NCBI GenBank assembly: GCA_026182355.1
Contig: JAPFBL010000068.1
Coordinates: 11,507,001 to 11,571,000 of the forward strand
Source: Hermatobates lingyangjiaoensis
Taxonomy: Eukaryota > Arthropoda > Insecta > Hemiptera > Hermatobatidae
DNA length: 64,000 nucleotides
Reading direction: 5' to 3'
The notes under the pieces: model-generated
What the model was told of the DNA's origin: nothing
Databases searched by the model: none
The model's input: only the letters and a program-made list of their open reading frames with translations
Program-made: the position numbers and the translations under genes
In this document: piece after piece, positions 38,187-51,231 of the stretch
How positions within the stretch are numbered: the first letter of the stretch is position 1
Layout of the letters: each line of letters starts with the position of its first letter

Positions 38187-38213
38187 AAGTATATATATAT
38201 ATATATATATATA
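38187..38213. repeat. (TA)n microsatellite
   Basis: TA array closing the 37.2-38.2 kb cluster. Confidence 0.95.
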
Positions 38214-38489
38214 ATTGTTTTTAAGGAATGGAATGCAGGCTAAAATTGAATGAAAACCTTCCCTTCGGTTTTATTTATGCTTGAATATATTTATATTTGT
38301 GAAATGTTATATGTTTTAAACCTGCATCTCTTGATAAATTTATAACCATTTATATGTAATATAACTACCATATACTAACAAAAAACAATACTAACCGCAA
38401 TGTAAAATTAAACTTAATTGAAATGTTGAAATGATTTTTCAGTTATCGGATTAACTTTATTTTCGTAGTATTAGCTTTATCAGTTTTAT

Positions 38490-38830
38490 TATCTGTGGCG
38501 TTTAAGCGCCGTGGATGTCATGTTCCTTGAGTTCATGTCAGGGCGGTTGCTGAAGACTCGATGTCGTTCACTCTATTGACACTTGCACTCCTCTCCTCAC
38601 AGACAGACATATCACAATCACTCAGCAATAAACTTCTTGTATAATTTCTCTGAATAATCTTTTTCGTACGTTCCAGGTCAGTGATGCCCTCCTGTTTGAT
38701 TGAGTCATTCCAACATCACGTAAGAACTTTCTAAAATCCCTCTACGTTAATCGATTCACATTTTACACCCATCTCTATGGTTTATCAAATCAATTAATTT
38801 TTGTTTCACTTCAGCACTCATTGTGGGGTA
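38490..38830. other. GC-richer island
   Basis: About 340 bp of mixed composition. Near the left edge GGCGTTTAAGCGCC forms a short hairpin. No frame. Candidate conserved non-coding element. Confidence 0.3.
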
Positions 38831-40640
38831 CTTATCCCGATACTTAGATAATGTTATAGTAATAATACTTATACTTATATTTAATTTGCTAAAAGTTATA
38901 AGCATTTTATTACATTTTTAGAGGCATTTATAAAGATAATTTGTTTAAAAGAATCTTTTCTAATTAGTATAATTATTTTGATATGAAATTCATGCTACAA
39001 TGGTATGTAATTTTTTTGTAATTCTTCTGCTGCATAATTTAAAACATTTTTACAACACAAGTTTGTACACAATTTCTTTTTGAAAGATTCAAATTTTAAA
39101 TTTTTAGTATCAGATGTTAGAATTACGTTCATATTATGTAAAACTCTATATCCAACAATCTATTTTAAAATAAAAGTAAACTACCAGTTATATTTAGTAC
39201 ATGTCATATCCATATGGATATTGTCATGAAATAGCTATTTTATTTTTGCATATCCACTTTTTATGTATATGTTATCGTCGAAGATTCATCACCACGAAAT
39301 TAAAGCATAATTTATAATATTCTAAGGTCACTGTAATTACCCCGCTGTTTGAGATGATAGCCTTCCTGCAAATGTCTTTTTTTGTAATTTTGAAGTATTT
39401 TTTTTCTTTTAGAGTCTTATATGACATTTATGCGTAGGTTGTATATATACAAGTTGTTTTTATATAAGGAGTTCAAGTTTTTAATAGAATTAACATAATA
39501 TATAGAATAAAGTAATAGTTTTCATGCTACATACCACCTGGTTTTAGAGTATAACAGGGAAAATAATTAATTAACTAGAGTGTAATTAATAAAATATAAT
39601 CCTTGATTCATCAAAAGATTAAGAATATTTTACTCTATTAAAAAAATTTAATAAAAATAATGGAAGGTACGACCAAGTACTTGCTCGTATGTTACTATAT
39701 TTTACATATAAATGTATGTATGTTAATATATTTCACATAAATATTACACATATTATGCGTAAAATATATGTTGCATATAGTTTACATATAATTCCGTTTT
39801 ATAAAATATATGAAACAGAATTTTATAAAACTGTTACATATATTTAAAACTATCCGGCTTATTTACTAGTAATTAGTTTAAACTAATACACCTGAAACGG
39901 TTGTCATTCTTTGATGAAATTATTTAACTTTGTTGTGGATATCAATATATTTGGTGATTTGATTTTGCTCCCCGCTATACCATAATAATTGCGACTGGTT
40001 GCAGTAGACAGACGTCTCTACCCTCGCTGCAGTGTGGGTGGATAAGCTTGCTATTGCCAACTCTTGTGGTTACTGCACATCCTAATATTACAACTTCGAC
40101 AACTCTTATAACCCCTAATTTCAAAGAATAAATAAGATTTAAAAATATAGTGACAATATGACGACATCTAGATTTTCTAATTTGATTCAATTAGCATATT
40201 AAGTTTTGAAAAAATATATAATAACAATTATTTGGCATAATTACTGTTTTATAGAAGTCATTGGCCTGTAACTTATATTAATTGCAGTAATTATTACGTC
40301 AGAACCAAAGTTCTATGAATAGTCTAAAGAGTTTCAACTTACAAATATAATCAAACCTGAAGTTAAGAGCTTATTGTATCAATGATATATTATGAAAGTT
40401 TTAAGGCATCATTTATTATATGTATAATCTAAATAAAATTTAATAATCGTAGAAATATATATAACGAAGGTAAAATTTGATTAAATGAGGTGATTTAGTG
40501 TAAACTACAATTTTGGAGTTTGATACTTTTAAAATGAATTATTTTGATAGTTAGTGGATTAGAACCTTTAGTGATTTATTATAATCAAACGGTGTTTTTA
40601 TAATCGGATGAGATCACTATTTTTATTGATTGCATTTAGC
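38831..40640. other. AT-rich intergenic DNA
   Basis: No gene recognised. A minus-strand 71-codon frame near 39975-40190 crosses a slightly richer patch and has no domain. Confidence 0.45.
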
Positions 40641-40960
40641 GATTTGAATTAATACCATTTAATGAATGCTGCAAGTTTTCCTTGCGCGATTTATTGATTG
40701 GAAAGGTTATTTGGTAAGCTTAAGATTTAAAACCCTGCAGATTGACCCGTTCCTCTCCGTCACTCAATCACAATCACTCAGAAGATTCCCTTCGTTCAAG
40801 CTTTCACCAGTTGTTTCAAAATCCATCTCAATATCATTTTCTTCGTTATTTCCAAAACATATTAGCCACGTTAGAATAAATCAATTAAGATGATTGACCA
40901 TTATTTCCCATAACGACTTTACTGTAAACTCCACCGTAGACGGCTCCAGATTTATTTTTA
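40641..40960. other. GC-richer island
   Basis: About 300 bp of mixed composition. A 75-codon frame (40666-40893) is serine-rich with no domain. Candidate conserved non-coding element. Confidence 0.28.
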
Positions 40961-41739
40961 AAAGGTAACTCGTGAAACTGTTATTGTAGTCGAAAGATAG
41001 GTACAGTACAAAAAATGGGAGGTTCGGGGAAGGGAGGTTCACGATTGGTTTCCCAGGACAACATAATGAACTATTGACAAAGTTTAAACAAGGTAATATT
41101 AAGATAGTGATTGCAAAATTTATATTTTTTTTCTAACCAAAATGTATAATTAATGTTCTCCTATATAAGGTATGATTTAACGAAGAAAATTTCAAAATTA
41201 GATTGTTAGTAGTTTATCTAAATTCCATTCTATTAAGAGTAAATCTAAAATTGTAATTCGCCATTTATTGAACTGATCATTAAAATTTTAGTTTTCGTGT
41301 AGATGACTTTCAAGGTTCAAAACTTGAGCCGTTGTTGAGTCAGTTTAACTGCGTTTTTTCTGCCAGCTACGTCAGTTTTTTTTTTGCCTGTCAAATCTTA
41401 GAATAAACATTTTGAACTGATTAGAATGACCAAAATATACTACATTTACAAAAATCCAAAGTAAAAAAAAATTTTTCGAGGTTTCCATTTCGTATTTCAG
41501 TCAAGGATCTGTTTACAAAATTATCAATTGTCGGAGTAACAGTCGTACAGTTATCATATGATGTAAACTCGATTGTTATGAATAAATCCATTGAAAAATA
41601 TCTGATAAAATTTAATATGGCAAAACTGAAACAATATTTCTTTAATATGTAAGGTATTGTTAATATACCTCATCCTAAAATCCGGTGAAATATTTCATTG
41701 TCAGTGACGGACGTCATTTATCAGAACTACCATATATAG

Positions 41740-41960
41740 ATGTTCTGATTGACCTGGTTCCACACAGCGAAAAACATTAATAAGAAGATAGTTCAAAATA
41801 AGTGTCCTGGTTCTACGGTAGAGCACTCCGGTACCCCAGGTAAGGATCGACAGAATAATTCACCACTCGACTGGTCACTAATGAGGACTAATCGCGTCCT
41901 AGAGAAGGACTGAAAATCACGTCCTATAATAACCACCTCGTAAAAATCATACCTCCCAGA
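41740..41960. other. GC-richer island, possible old repeat
   Basis: Contains CGGTAGAGCACTCCGGTACC near 41815, which looks like a tRNA D-arm with neighbouring pairs, but no B box follows at the right distance. Also repeated CGCGTCCT/ACGTCCT pieces. Nature unresolved. Confidence 0.22.
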
Positions 41961-43544
41961 ACCACCCATTCCATCCTATATAAAATTTACAACTAAAGAT
42001 TGCCAACATAAAATGACAAAATACATACTTAAGGCAATCATTTATTTTCAATATTCGCTAGAAAGCGTAAAACCATATTATCACGTAAAAAAATGACGTT
42101 TACTTACTGAAATTATACTCACATTAGCTCAGATCATTTATATATGACCTGCAAATTACAACGTGCACTCTAACACGGAAAGAGATAAGTTAGTTTTCGG
42201 TTTTCGAATTAATCAGTCAAAATCCTGATGCCTGAATCATTAAAAAATATTACATTTTATATATTATGAGAGATTTAAATATATAAACAATTTAAAATAT
42301 AAAACCGATTAACTTGGTTTATTTTGAAATACATATATGTTACCATCAAACAACCATCAACGAGTTAGTCTACATTTTTGCGGTATGTGATTGTGGTTTG
42401 GCACTTTGGTTTAGTTTAGTTTTCAATTGATTCAAACTGAACAAATGTTGGTGAAAAAATCGTTTAAAGCCTAATTGATTGGAATCTGGTCTATACTAAA
42501 ACAGTGGTATGATTGTGAATAACATTACTATTTGGAGTAACTACAGGTAGACAATTCTTATCTCGTACTGTAGAGTGATTGATAACCTGCACGTAAATGA
42601 GGCCAAAAATCAGGTCAAAGGTCACCATGTCATAATGCCATTACCTTTCGTTAATGCCATACAGCACTCAATGTAGAAAGGATTGACTTGCAAAATCACT
42701 TAACCGTCCAATTAAGTAGGACACTCAGCGAATCTGAAGGGATTTTCATAACCTCTCTTAACCTGTAGTTTGGAGAAAACTTATCCTCAATGTGAAGAAA
42801 CTGAGAGGGAAATTAGATTACTAAGTTAAAATTATAAGTTTGAAAATGTTTGTTCTAATGTTTTTTAATTCAGTAAGTCATTTTAAGTGATAAATATTGT
42901 TATTCACAAAGAAATTTTATATTAAGAGCATTCTAACAAATACTTATAAATTTATGTAGTGGCGTTATCATATTCTGTTAAATAATAGTAATCTCAAAAA
43001 TGATACAACAACATTTAAATGGATGGGGATTGAATATTAAGTGAATTATGATTATAGTGTAAGCTTATAACGAACAAAACAAATCTACAAAATAGAATAA
43101 TAAATATATATAAAATGTATTATATTTTTACATATTAAGTTCAACAAATTAAACAATATATTCTCTAGAAAAGCTATGCAAGAAAGTATAATATGTTTCA
43201 GATATCCACTGATTTGAAGATTTTTAACATATTTAAAAGTTAATTTTTAATGTACTGAATGTAACCTCATTGAAGACAAATCATTTATTCCAGGGACCAA
43301 TAATTTCTAAAATATAGTAATTTAGTGTTATAATGAATTTTAAACTATATCTTTAATTAACTTTATTTTTAATGTGTATAAAAGCATGTGAAAGGTAATT
43401 GAAACAATGTAACGTTTTAACGTAAATAAAAAAAAAGTAAGTTATAAAAAAATTATTATTTTACTCTTACAAACTTTTGTAAGTATACCTGCCAAATTTT
43501 GAAATTTTGTCTTCTTTCTTATTTTTTGAATGAATAAAGGTCAA
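41961..43544. other. AT-rich intergenic DNA
   Basis: A patch at 42540-42780 is slightly GC-richer, without a frame. No gene recognised. Confidence 0.4.
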
Positions 43545-44572
43545 GTTACCAGTGAAAAATGGAGAGTGAAGAGAAACACGTGCAGTCATTAAGAACCTGC
43601 ATTTGAAAGACATGAAGCCTCAGAAATTCATGATGAAATGTTGAAAGCATTAACAGAGAGTGCCTGTCACACGTTGGATTAGAGAATTCAAGCGTGACAG
43701 AGACAATGTTGAAAATGACCCAAGGTCAAGAGGACCCCCTTGACCTTACTCTGCAGATGGTCAAGCAAGATCGTCGGATATCATGTCGTCAGATAGTAAA
43801 CAGACTTGGGATATCCATGACCAAAAAACTAGGATTGGCAAAGGTTTCTGCAAGGTGTGTCCCACGTCTTTTGACACCTGAACTGAAACATACAAGCTGC
43901 ACTGTGTCCAAGAGCAATCTCGAACTGTTTGAAGCTGATGAAGACAATGTTTTTCTCAATTCATCACTACAGATGAGATTTGGATTCATCACTACCAACC
44001 CGAAACCAAAAAACCATCGAAGCAGTGAAAGCACACGCTGTTTGCGACCACAAAGAAGGCAAGGCCAAGGTCGTCCTTCAGCCGACAAGGATATGCCTCT
44101 GTTTTCTAGGATTCCAAAAGTGTCATATTGATCAAATACTTTTAGATGGACCAGATACTGACTGAGCAACATTATTCTAGACAACTGAAGCACCTATAGG
44201 AAGTAATCAAAGAATAAAGGCCAGGAATTCTCATAAGAGGAATCCTCTTCCACCATGGTAATGCACCATTCTTCAATGGTTGCCATAGCAACAATCCACG
44301 ATCGTAGATTCGAACTTGTTTCCAATCCACTTTTTCCCCGACATCCATCCCCCCCCCCCCCCAATAGAAAAATCTTTGGTTGCTCAGCACAACCGCGTCG
44401 AGTGGTTTCTTAGTCCTAAACAAAAGAGTTCTTCTACACGGGTTAAAAGCGCTCCAGTACCGTTGAAGAAAGTGTTCAGCCCTTGAGTGAGACCATTTTA
44501 AAAATAAATCAATAAAAATCCTTTACCCGATTTATTTTTTCTGATGCTTACAACTTTTCATAACCCCTCGTA
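43545..44572 (+). pseudogene. mariner-family transposase pseudogene
   Basis: Conserved pieces appear in several frames and in the right order: an N-terminal EIHDEMLKALTE helix region, then FKRDRDNVENDPRS, then QDRRISCRQIVNRLGIS (helix-turn-helix), then TTDEIWIHHYQPE with the first catalytic Asp (codon 43972-43974), then LKHLEVI-like and FHHGNAP. The second catalytic Asp of the HDNA motif is Gly (GGT at 44257-44259). A TGG-to-TGA stop follows the WIHHY block, frameshifts separate the parts, and the YSPDLAPSD region with the third Asp is lost in a poly-C tract (44346-44361). The right end near 44550-44572 (CATAACCCCTCGTA) fits a mariner terminal repeat; no matching left repeat was found. It cannot be active. 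Confidence 0.85.
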
Positions 44573-44914
44573 TATTACAAACTTCTAATTTATATCACAC
44601 ATATTCATAATTATTTAACAAATATTTTGCAAAAAAAATACAACAATAGAGTGTAGTATATAATATTTCTGTTTAAATATCTCTTACAATCATGTTAAAT
44701 GGTATGTTTAAATGATACCAATTAATTACGTAATAAAAATCCTAAATATTTATTTTCTACTTTTCCGATATCAAATGAACTGCTTGAAAGAAGTATTTTT
44801 TTTATAAATAATTTAATTCTACCAAAAAATTGTAAAAAAATTATAACAATTTGAATCTAAGAGAAAATCTGATGCACTTGATTCTGATAAAACAACTGTC
44901 TCCAGTTAATGGCA
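44573..44914. other. AT-rich intergenic DNA
   Basis: Nothing recognised between the mariner right end and the next repeat. Confidence 0.45.
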
Positions 44915-45455
44915 AACAAATCCAACAAGCAGGCAAGGCAGGGAACATTATACCATATGTTGGTCTTTTGTGTTCTTAGGGCTCATACATGCAATAGTGT
45001 GAATTGTTAAATTCTTTTTAAATTAGTTATTCTTTATTAACTCTCTAATTTTACGTAGATGAAATATTAATAATTTTCATGTCCAATTTTTAGTAGTTAA
45101 AATTAATCTACTTTTACAAATCAATAAAAACGATAGTTAATCTTCCAGTATGGAGTTATTTCTAAGTTCAATTTTATTACAATCCATCAAATAGTGTTAC
45201 CAATATCATGTTCACAAGGTTCCAGATTCAGTTATAAATAAAATCGTTGACATTTTTATTTATAATTCATCTTTACTTTTGTATAAAATTTCTGAACCTT
45301 ATAAGTTCTATAATAACTATTGTAATTTTTACTCTCTAGAAAAAAAGATTTAAAAATACATAAGCCACTTCTTAAAACACACATACACATACACATCATC
45401 CAAGAAAACTTCATAAATTGTTCAAAGGACCTCAAAGAGTTTTAATCCAAGTGTT
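44915..45455 (+). repeat. Dispersed repeat R1, copy 4 (old, plus)
   Basis: Aligns along its length with 60010-60765: CCAACAAGCAGG at about 44921, a block about 45182-45240 (CACAAGGTTCCAGATTCAGT) and the CACACA tract followed by CATCNAAGAAAACTTC near 45380-45412. The middle block and the 3' block also match copy 3 (62590-62660 and 62990-63030). Strongly diverged, without the palindromic terminus. Confidence 0.55.
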
Positions 45456-48400
45456 AATCTTGATAACAAATTATTTCACCAACATACTACTTATAGGAGC
45501 TTTTGGGATTTCGACTAAATACAGGAAACTTTTTTTTATCAGAATTAGTGTAGATTGTCTAATGTGTTTCTAACATTTACTCCAATTTGCGCTTTTCAAG
45601 GGATATAGTGAAAGTTTGACAAATATGTAGTTTGAGATAAATATCCTGTTGATTGTAGACAATACTGCATCATTAAAAAGTATCTTATGTCAAAACAAGT
45701 CCTAATTTGTCCCTACTTAATTTTAAACTACTGCAAATAAAAATACACTACCTAAAACAACAGCTATTATGTCCCACTAGTAGTCATTTTGTCTAAATGG
45801 TTTAGGTTCACATTATTCAAATGTCAGAGGTCAAAAAGAGTAATTTGTTAATAGTAAATTCTAAATTTAGAAATTAGAATATAATCACTAATCTATAATC
45901 AATTGAAATAAATGACTCTTAAAAATTATTTATTGCTAACAATTACCTAACCATTCCTTCAATTAAAATAGACTGTATTGTAAACTTTACAACTCATTAT
46001 ACGCCGTTAATTAATCATGAATGTTAAGCAGTCCTTTTTATATTTCATTCTTGAAAAAAAATTACATTTTTCTCTATTTATTTATTGAGTTTATCATTTC
46101 CCATTCACTTCATCTAACCAGCCAAATTGATAAAAACCTATATGAAGAAATATTTATAGTTACTTTATTTTTAACTGTACTATCTATTTCTGATGATTTT
46201 ATAAGTATTTCAAATGAAAACTAAAACCGACTAAGATTGCAATCTCAGACTGACGATGAAAATCCGACTAAGAAATCCTACACTTCACCTGATGACAAAC
46301 CAGGTACAGGAAATAGAAGAGTTACGTTACTTACTCTTCTATTTCATTTAATGGTTGATATATTTGAATGGTAGAGTTGTTAATCGAACTTAGTATTATT
46401 GTAGAGGGTTTGATTGACACTAGTTATCTATTGTTACAAAGGAATTATATTTGATCGAGTTATTAATGTTATATTGAAAAATAATATATTAAAATATTAT
46501 TTTAGTTGGGGCTTCAAATTCCAGTTGCCAATAAATTGTTAATATTTTTTTTGTTTTATTAGAAGTATCGTTGAATTATTGTTTACTCTAGCCTTAGAAA
46601 GCTTTGTTCATTTAAACCCTATATCCAGAGGGAGTAGCCCTCAGAATGAAGTTATTATAGTAATTAGATAGAGCCTTCAGGAGCTCTGACAATGTTTGGT
46701 GTAAACACGTGCGGGGCAAATCGCTGAGCATTACGTCAACCATTCTATCTATAAACACGTAGTCCCCATAATTTTAATCATATAGGATAGAAAGTTCTGT
46801 AGTAATTTTTAAAGATAGCCTTTTTTAAAAGAGAGATTATATACATTAAAAGAGGTGACAAGACATGGGTGGTTTGAACACCCAGTTATTTTAAAAAGGT
46901 GTTTGATTCAAGGTCAATTGTCTTATATTAATAATATAATGTTTCCCAATTTGTTTGAAATTGACTTATTATAATAATTAGTCCCATGATAAAGCAAAAG
47001 GATGAAGAAAGGATGAATATTTGAAAGGGAAAATAAACTCGGATTTAGGACAATGGATTACATTAAGGGAATATACTTAAAATACTATTACAAAGGCATA
47101 TAATAACAAATTTAAAATCTTAACAGTTTGTAAGCAAGAAAAAAAATACTGGAGTAGTGGGGGTCGTACCTCTGACATATAATGCAGTATGGTTACTTGA
47201 ACAGGTATATTCAATAAGTACAGTTAATCTTACTAAATGGTTGTGCGTTTGATTTTATAATTATTATGGTATAGTTGAGGGTAAGCAAAAATAATTTTCC
47301 TATTATGATGAAGAATATAATATCTTATTGAGTTAATCAATGTTACATTAGACATGATAATTATGAAATATGATTTTAATCAAATATATTAAAATATTAA
47401 AACGGCAAAAAACCCTGATGAAGTGAAAGACTTACTGAGGAGAATATGCCATCCAACGTGAAAATATTCTTTTTCCGGAAACAAAATGAACAAAAATTTC
47501 ATTTTGTACAATGCAAAAAAACAACCAAATATAAAGTCGAAGTTAAGAAAGTGTACACAACAACTAATACTCAAAGACTATAAAACAACTGACAAAGTGT
47601 TTGGAATACAACTAAAAATAATGGGACCTGTAATGAACCACACGTCATATCATCTGAATTGACTAATATGTTAATAGTGCCGGTGTCTATACAGAGCAGA
47701 AGAAATTTAAACAAGACCCAAACTGTTAAAGATCCCATGTGATCTTTCACTTCACATCACTGAATGAGATATGATTATAATTTTGTTATTTTCAGAATAT
47801 AATAGGAAAAATACATTCGCTCATGTGTTTAAGGTTTGCTTACTGATTGGTTATCTATTTTACAAAGATATGGATATTCCTTCAAGTGTAAGTTACTTTA
47901 GATGGTATTTATAGTTTTGTAAATTTTATTCTTGAAAAGTTATTTTTTGTAACGGCTATGGGTGTCAAGCTGTAGAAACCTCTGTGAACCTTGCGAACCA
48001 AAATTTTTTATATAATTAATACAAAAAGTTACCATTTTTATATTTTAACAATTTAATACAACTCATTTTGAATTATTGTGACTATTATATTTGAAGGCTA
48101 ATAATTTGTGTTTTGTTTCACCTACTACTTCTCAATAATACGAGTACTATTAGCAAATGAGAAATTATATTAAAATTAACAGACTATTCAGTTGTGTAAA
48201 ATTTTAGGTTTTTTTTTAACTAAATATGGTAAACTGCTCTAACATTTTGTTTAAATCTTAGGATAATAAAGAAATCGTTAAATCATTGATTACAATCAAA
48301 TCAATAAATTAATTTATTATACCTATCATTATTGATATCACCAACACTATATACGTCACAAACTGAATTAATAGTTACTTCTCAGCATCCACAAGATTAA

Positions 48401-48479
48401 TGAGTTGTTCTAAAATAATCTTTTGTTGATAAATGATTGTAATCTCTATTGTGTTTTTATATCCAAGCATTATCTCAGA
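45456..48479. other. AT-rich intergenic DNA
   Basis: No gene recognised. A patch at 46570-46760 is slightly GC-richer, and a short hairpin (GGGTGGTTTGAACACCC) lies at about 46867. The AT-rich frames at 46021-46224 and 47389-47574 have no domain. Confidence 0.45.
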
Positions 48480-48900
48480 GTTCTATTGATCCCTTTTTAC
48501 TGAGTCCCAAACTATCAGAGTGAACAGCCCTGCGAGTAAAATGAAATACCTTTAAGACAGAGTGCTGACTTTTTATAAGGCAGTAGCTAAGTAGAAGAGC
48601 AGTGATTGATATGTGATTGGACGTGGCAGGCTTAACATAGGCCCAGCCACTCTGGGGCACCCACTTGATCCAAATCAATAATGTCTACTGCTTTGGCCAG
48701 CTACACCCCTGTCCTCACCTCGCTTGACCTTAATTGTTATTATTAATGGGTCCATTGTGTGCTGTGATTAGCCTTGACTAATGCTCCTGTACTCCATGTC
48801 AATTCCGCCAAGGCTTTCCACTGTGTCCGATACAACAGTTCTCACTCTTAGCCTTTTGAAAGGGACTGACAGGGATTGATGGCACCAGTCACCATATGTA
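48480..48900. other. GC-richer island with homeodomain-type cores
   Basis: About 420 bp of balanced sequence. The central part (48725-48790) has four TAAT/ATTA cores within about 60 bp (TTAATTG, ATTAATG, GATTAG, CTAATG) flanked by GC-rich DNA. No open frame of note. Best candidate in the window for a developmental enhancer-like conserved element. Confidence 0.4.
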
Positions 48901-49167
48901 ATCGAAGAGAAACTTTTATAATCACTTTATATTCACTATCTCGCTTTTATTTATCATTTAAATATTGAAAAATGCCTTCCAATCGTTTTCCAATTCAGTT
49001 ATGAACAAAAATGTTGTTTTGGATATAAAATCCATCATCTTAAAGCTTAAAAATATGTAAATAAAAATGTTTAAGCAGCTCTAAGACAATGATGCAATTA
49101 ATGTCTTGTAATGTTATTAAAAATACATGCAATACCAATTATTTGTTTGTAAAAAATCGAAGTGATA

Positions 49168-49426
49168 TGAGCCGTTTATTTTGAAAGTGGCCTAATTCCA
49201 TTTTCCAAAAAAATTTAGCTAGCTATTTAAATAATTACATTTTTACGTTATCTTCACCTTTTGCGGCAAATTGTACAAAATTTATTTAAAATTACTAAGA
49301 ATTTTTATAACAAAAATTAGTTGATAAATAAAATGACAATATTTTTAAATTTTGTAAAACGCAAACCCTTAAATATCTCGATTTTAACATAAATGGAATT
49401 AGGCCACTTTCAAAATAAGCGGCTCA
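49168..49426. mobile_element. MITE, 259 bp, TA target duplication
   Basis: Terminal inverted repeats of about 38 bp: the left starts TGAGCCG and includes GAAAGTGGCCTAATTCCATT, the right is its near-perfect complement. TA lies at both sides (49166-49167 and 49427-49428), the target duplication expected for a Tc1/mariner-mobilised element. The interior is AT-rich and non-coding. The two TIRs differ at only one position by eye, so it is fairly young or under recent spread. Confidence 0.88.
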
Positions 49427-49782
49427 TATATAAGCAACAACGCTGTGTGCTAATTTTATGTGAACTCATTAGAATTAAAAAATAAATTAGCCAATACGTG
49501 AATTACAAAAGGATAGTTAATACTAAAGTAAATGTATTTATTTTAATCAATATCTGAATCTAAAACATTAAAAAGATATGGATCGGTAATAGTTAAGTGC
49601 TGCAATACTTGTCAAATGCAAATTTTATGTAAAGGAGGCTCATCAGTCAAAAATGGCTCGCAGTATGAGGTCTTTCATCTTGTTTCTTGCTTATGATATA
49701 TTATTGTTAAAAAAGTAACAGTGTAAATTGTTGGATTACGTTCTAAAAATATAGGTTTTAATGAAAATTTAATAAGCATTAA

Positions 49783-49806
49783 TATATATATATATATATA
49801 TATATA
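49783..49806. repeat. (TA)n microsatellite
   Basis: Isolated TA array; no unit of families A-E seen next to it. Confidence 0.95.
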
Positions 49807-49995
49807 ATTAATAAATGTGCTATCTATACTATTTATTTTACTAATTCTTCTAGAATTCCTACATTGATATTACTATGATATAAAATACAGAAGTATGAAA
49901 GTATTATGTTTCAGTCAACATTTTCTAGACTCTCTGATTTTATAGGAAATAAAAATTGCAGGTCACTTTAGTGAAATAACTGGGTTATTAAAATT

Positions 49996-49996
<1 letters not shown>

Positions 49997-50034
<38 letters not shown>

Positions 50035-50047
50035 GTGTGTGTCTGTC

Positions 50048-50136
<89 letters not shown>
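49997..50136. repeat. Compound (GT)n-(GA)n microsatellite
   Basis: GT tract (49997-50041) joined by a short CTGTCAGG linker to a pure GA tract (50049-50136, about 44 units). Open frames across it are repeat artefacts. Confidence 0.95.
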
Positions 50137-50142
<6 letters not shown>

Positions 50143-50809
50143 GTTTGTGTGAGAGGATATAGTAAAAAGTCCCAAAACATTATAATCATCAATTTAGTTA
50201 TTGAAGTGGTGGTAGCCTTGAAGCGGATTGGCAAACTTGATGCCAATGTGGTACTATATAGGGGCGTCCTTCATCTAAAAGAAATTGGTAGAAATCGGAC
50301 ACCGAGATTTAGATCAGAATCGTTGTTGTTCTGGCATTTCAGTTGACGTTTAGTATCTATAGCGAGCGATCTGTGTAGAAAAAGCTCTTCAGGGTCAAAA
50401 GTTTACAAAATTGCTCGAATATAGTAGAAACTTTTAATGGCTCGTATTAAGATGATCTGATATTAAAAAAACATCATTAAAATATAGATAATATATTAAA
50501 ATTTGATATTTCAAATGACTAATTGACTACCATTATTACAAATTAAAACTCCATATTTAAATATTAAATAATCTCATTGTATCTTATTATAAGTTAACTA
50601 TAATAACATTGAATATGATTGGTTTCAGGATTTTGATAATATCCTTTATTGGAGGTCTGCAATTTCAGGCATTATATTGTTGTCAATAATTGTGTGAGTG
50701 TGTGTTTGAAAAGACGTTAAAGGTTACAACGTCTGCAGAGTTAATAGCAAGTGTATTACATGCACAGAATATGTTAACAGTACCGAATCATTGCTTTCGT
50801 CCTGTGAAT
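50137..50809. other. AT-rich intergenic DNA
   Basis: The patch at 50200-50400 is slightly GC-richer, without a supported gene. Confidence 0.4.
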
Positions 50810-50814
50810 ATATA

Positions 50815-50968
50815 GAAACACGTGAAAGATTTCACATAAACACGTGAAATAACAATCAATGATCAAACCACAATATGAAATGAGAAAACACTAAAATTGT
50901 TCAACCATAACAAGCGGGCTTCGTCGCAGTCAGAGGGTTTTTGTTTTTGATATATTGATATATATATA
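50815..50968 (-). mobile_element. TA-flanked unit, family B (decayed core)
   Basis: Left end with a duplicated CACGTGAAA, TTTCACATAAACACGTG, then the TGATCAAACCACAA block and a minus-strand motif remnant at 50891-50933. The box is mutated (an extra base in CTG-CGACGA) and the palindrome is broken. Ends in a TA tract (about 50950-50968). Confidence 0.6.
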
Positions 50969-50984
50969 GTCAACAGGAAAACGA

Positions 50985-51160
50985 TCTACAAAGGACAAAA
51001 ATATTTCGCATTAAACTATAGACACAGAATAAAGATACAAACATACTTACAGTCTCTAATTTTTGGTTGAACTGTTATCAGGAGAGTTGAGATAGGTACA
51101 TCAAACGCACTTGCGTAGCGATGGTTGGAGACCCATTATATAATATATATATATATATAT
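50985..51160 (-). mobile_element. TA-flanked unit, family A (decayed core)
   Basis: Minus-oriented family-A end. At 51053-51085 stem I TCTC/GAGA and palindrome AATT are kept, but the box reads CTGATAA and the GAA is AAA, so the core is dead. The GGTTGGAGACCC segment near 51124 matches other family-A pairs in inverse. (TA)n follows to 51160. Confidence 0.6.
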
Positions 51161-51220
51161 CTTGACGTCGAGGAAGTTGATTTTATTGTTAACAACAATC
51201 TCTGAAGTGAATTTGAGACC
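51161..51220 (-). pseudogene. Penelope-like element RT fragment (minus arm)
   Basis: The minus-strand frame encodes KFTSEIVVNNKINFLDVK, which matches the conserved INFLD motif region of Penelope-like reverse transcriptases (FTSE...NNxINFLDL in relatives). The enzyme copies the element RNA into DNA. Only about 20 codons remain, and they form the left arm of an inverted repeat with the next feature. Flanked on the left by (TA)n. Confidence 0.7.
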
Positions 51221-51231
51221 GGATTCTTCTT

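Noticed and set aside
41800..41850. tRNA-like GGTAGAGCA segment
   Set aside because: No B box at the right distance and no acceptor stem; not called as a tRNA or SINE.
43789..44423. Minus-strand ORFs over the mariner
   Set aside because: Antisense shadows of the transposase pseudogene.
46860..46885. Hairpin GGGTGGTTTGAACACCC resembling a T-arm
   Set aside because: No other tRNA arms around it.
49963..50346. Three frames with Cys/Val, Arg/Glu and Ser/Leu runs
   Set aside because: Translations of the GT and GA microsatellites.
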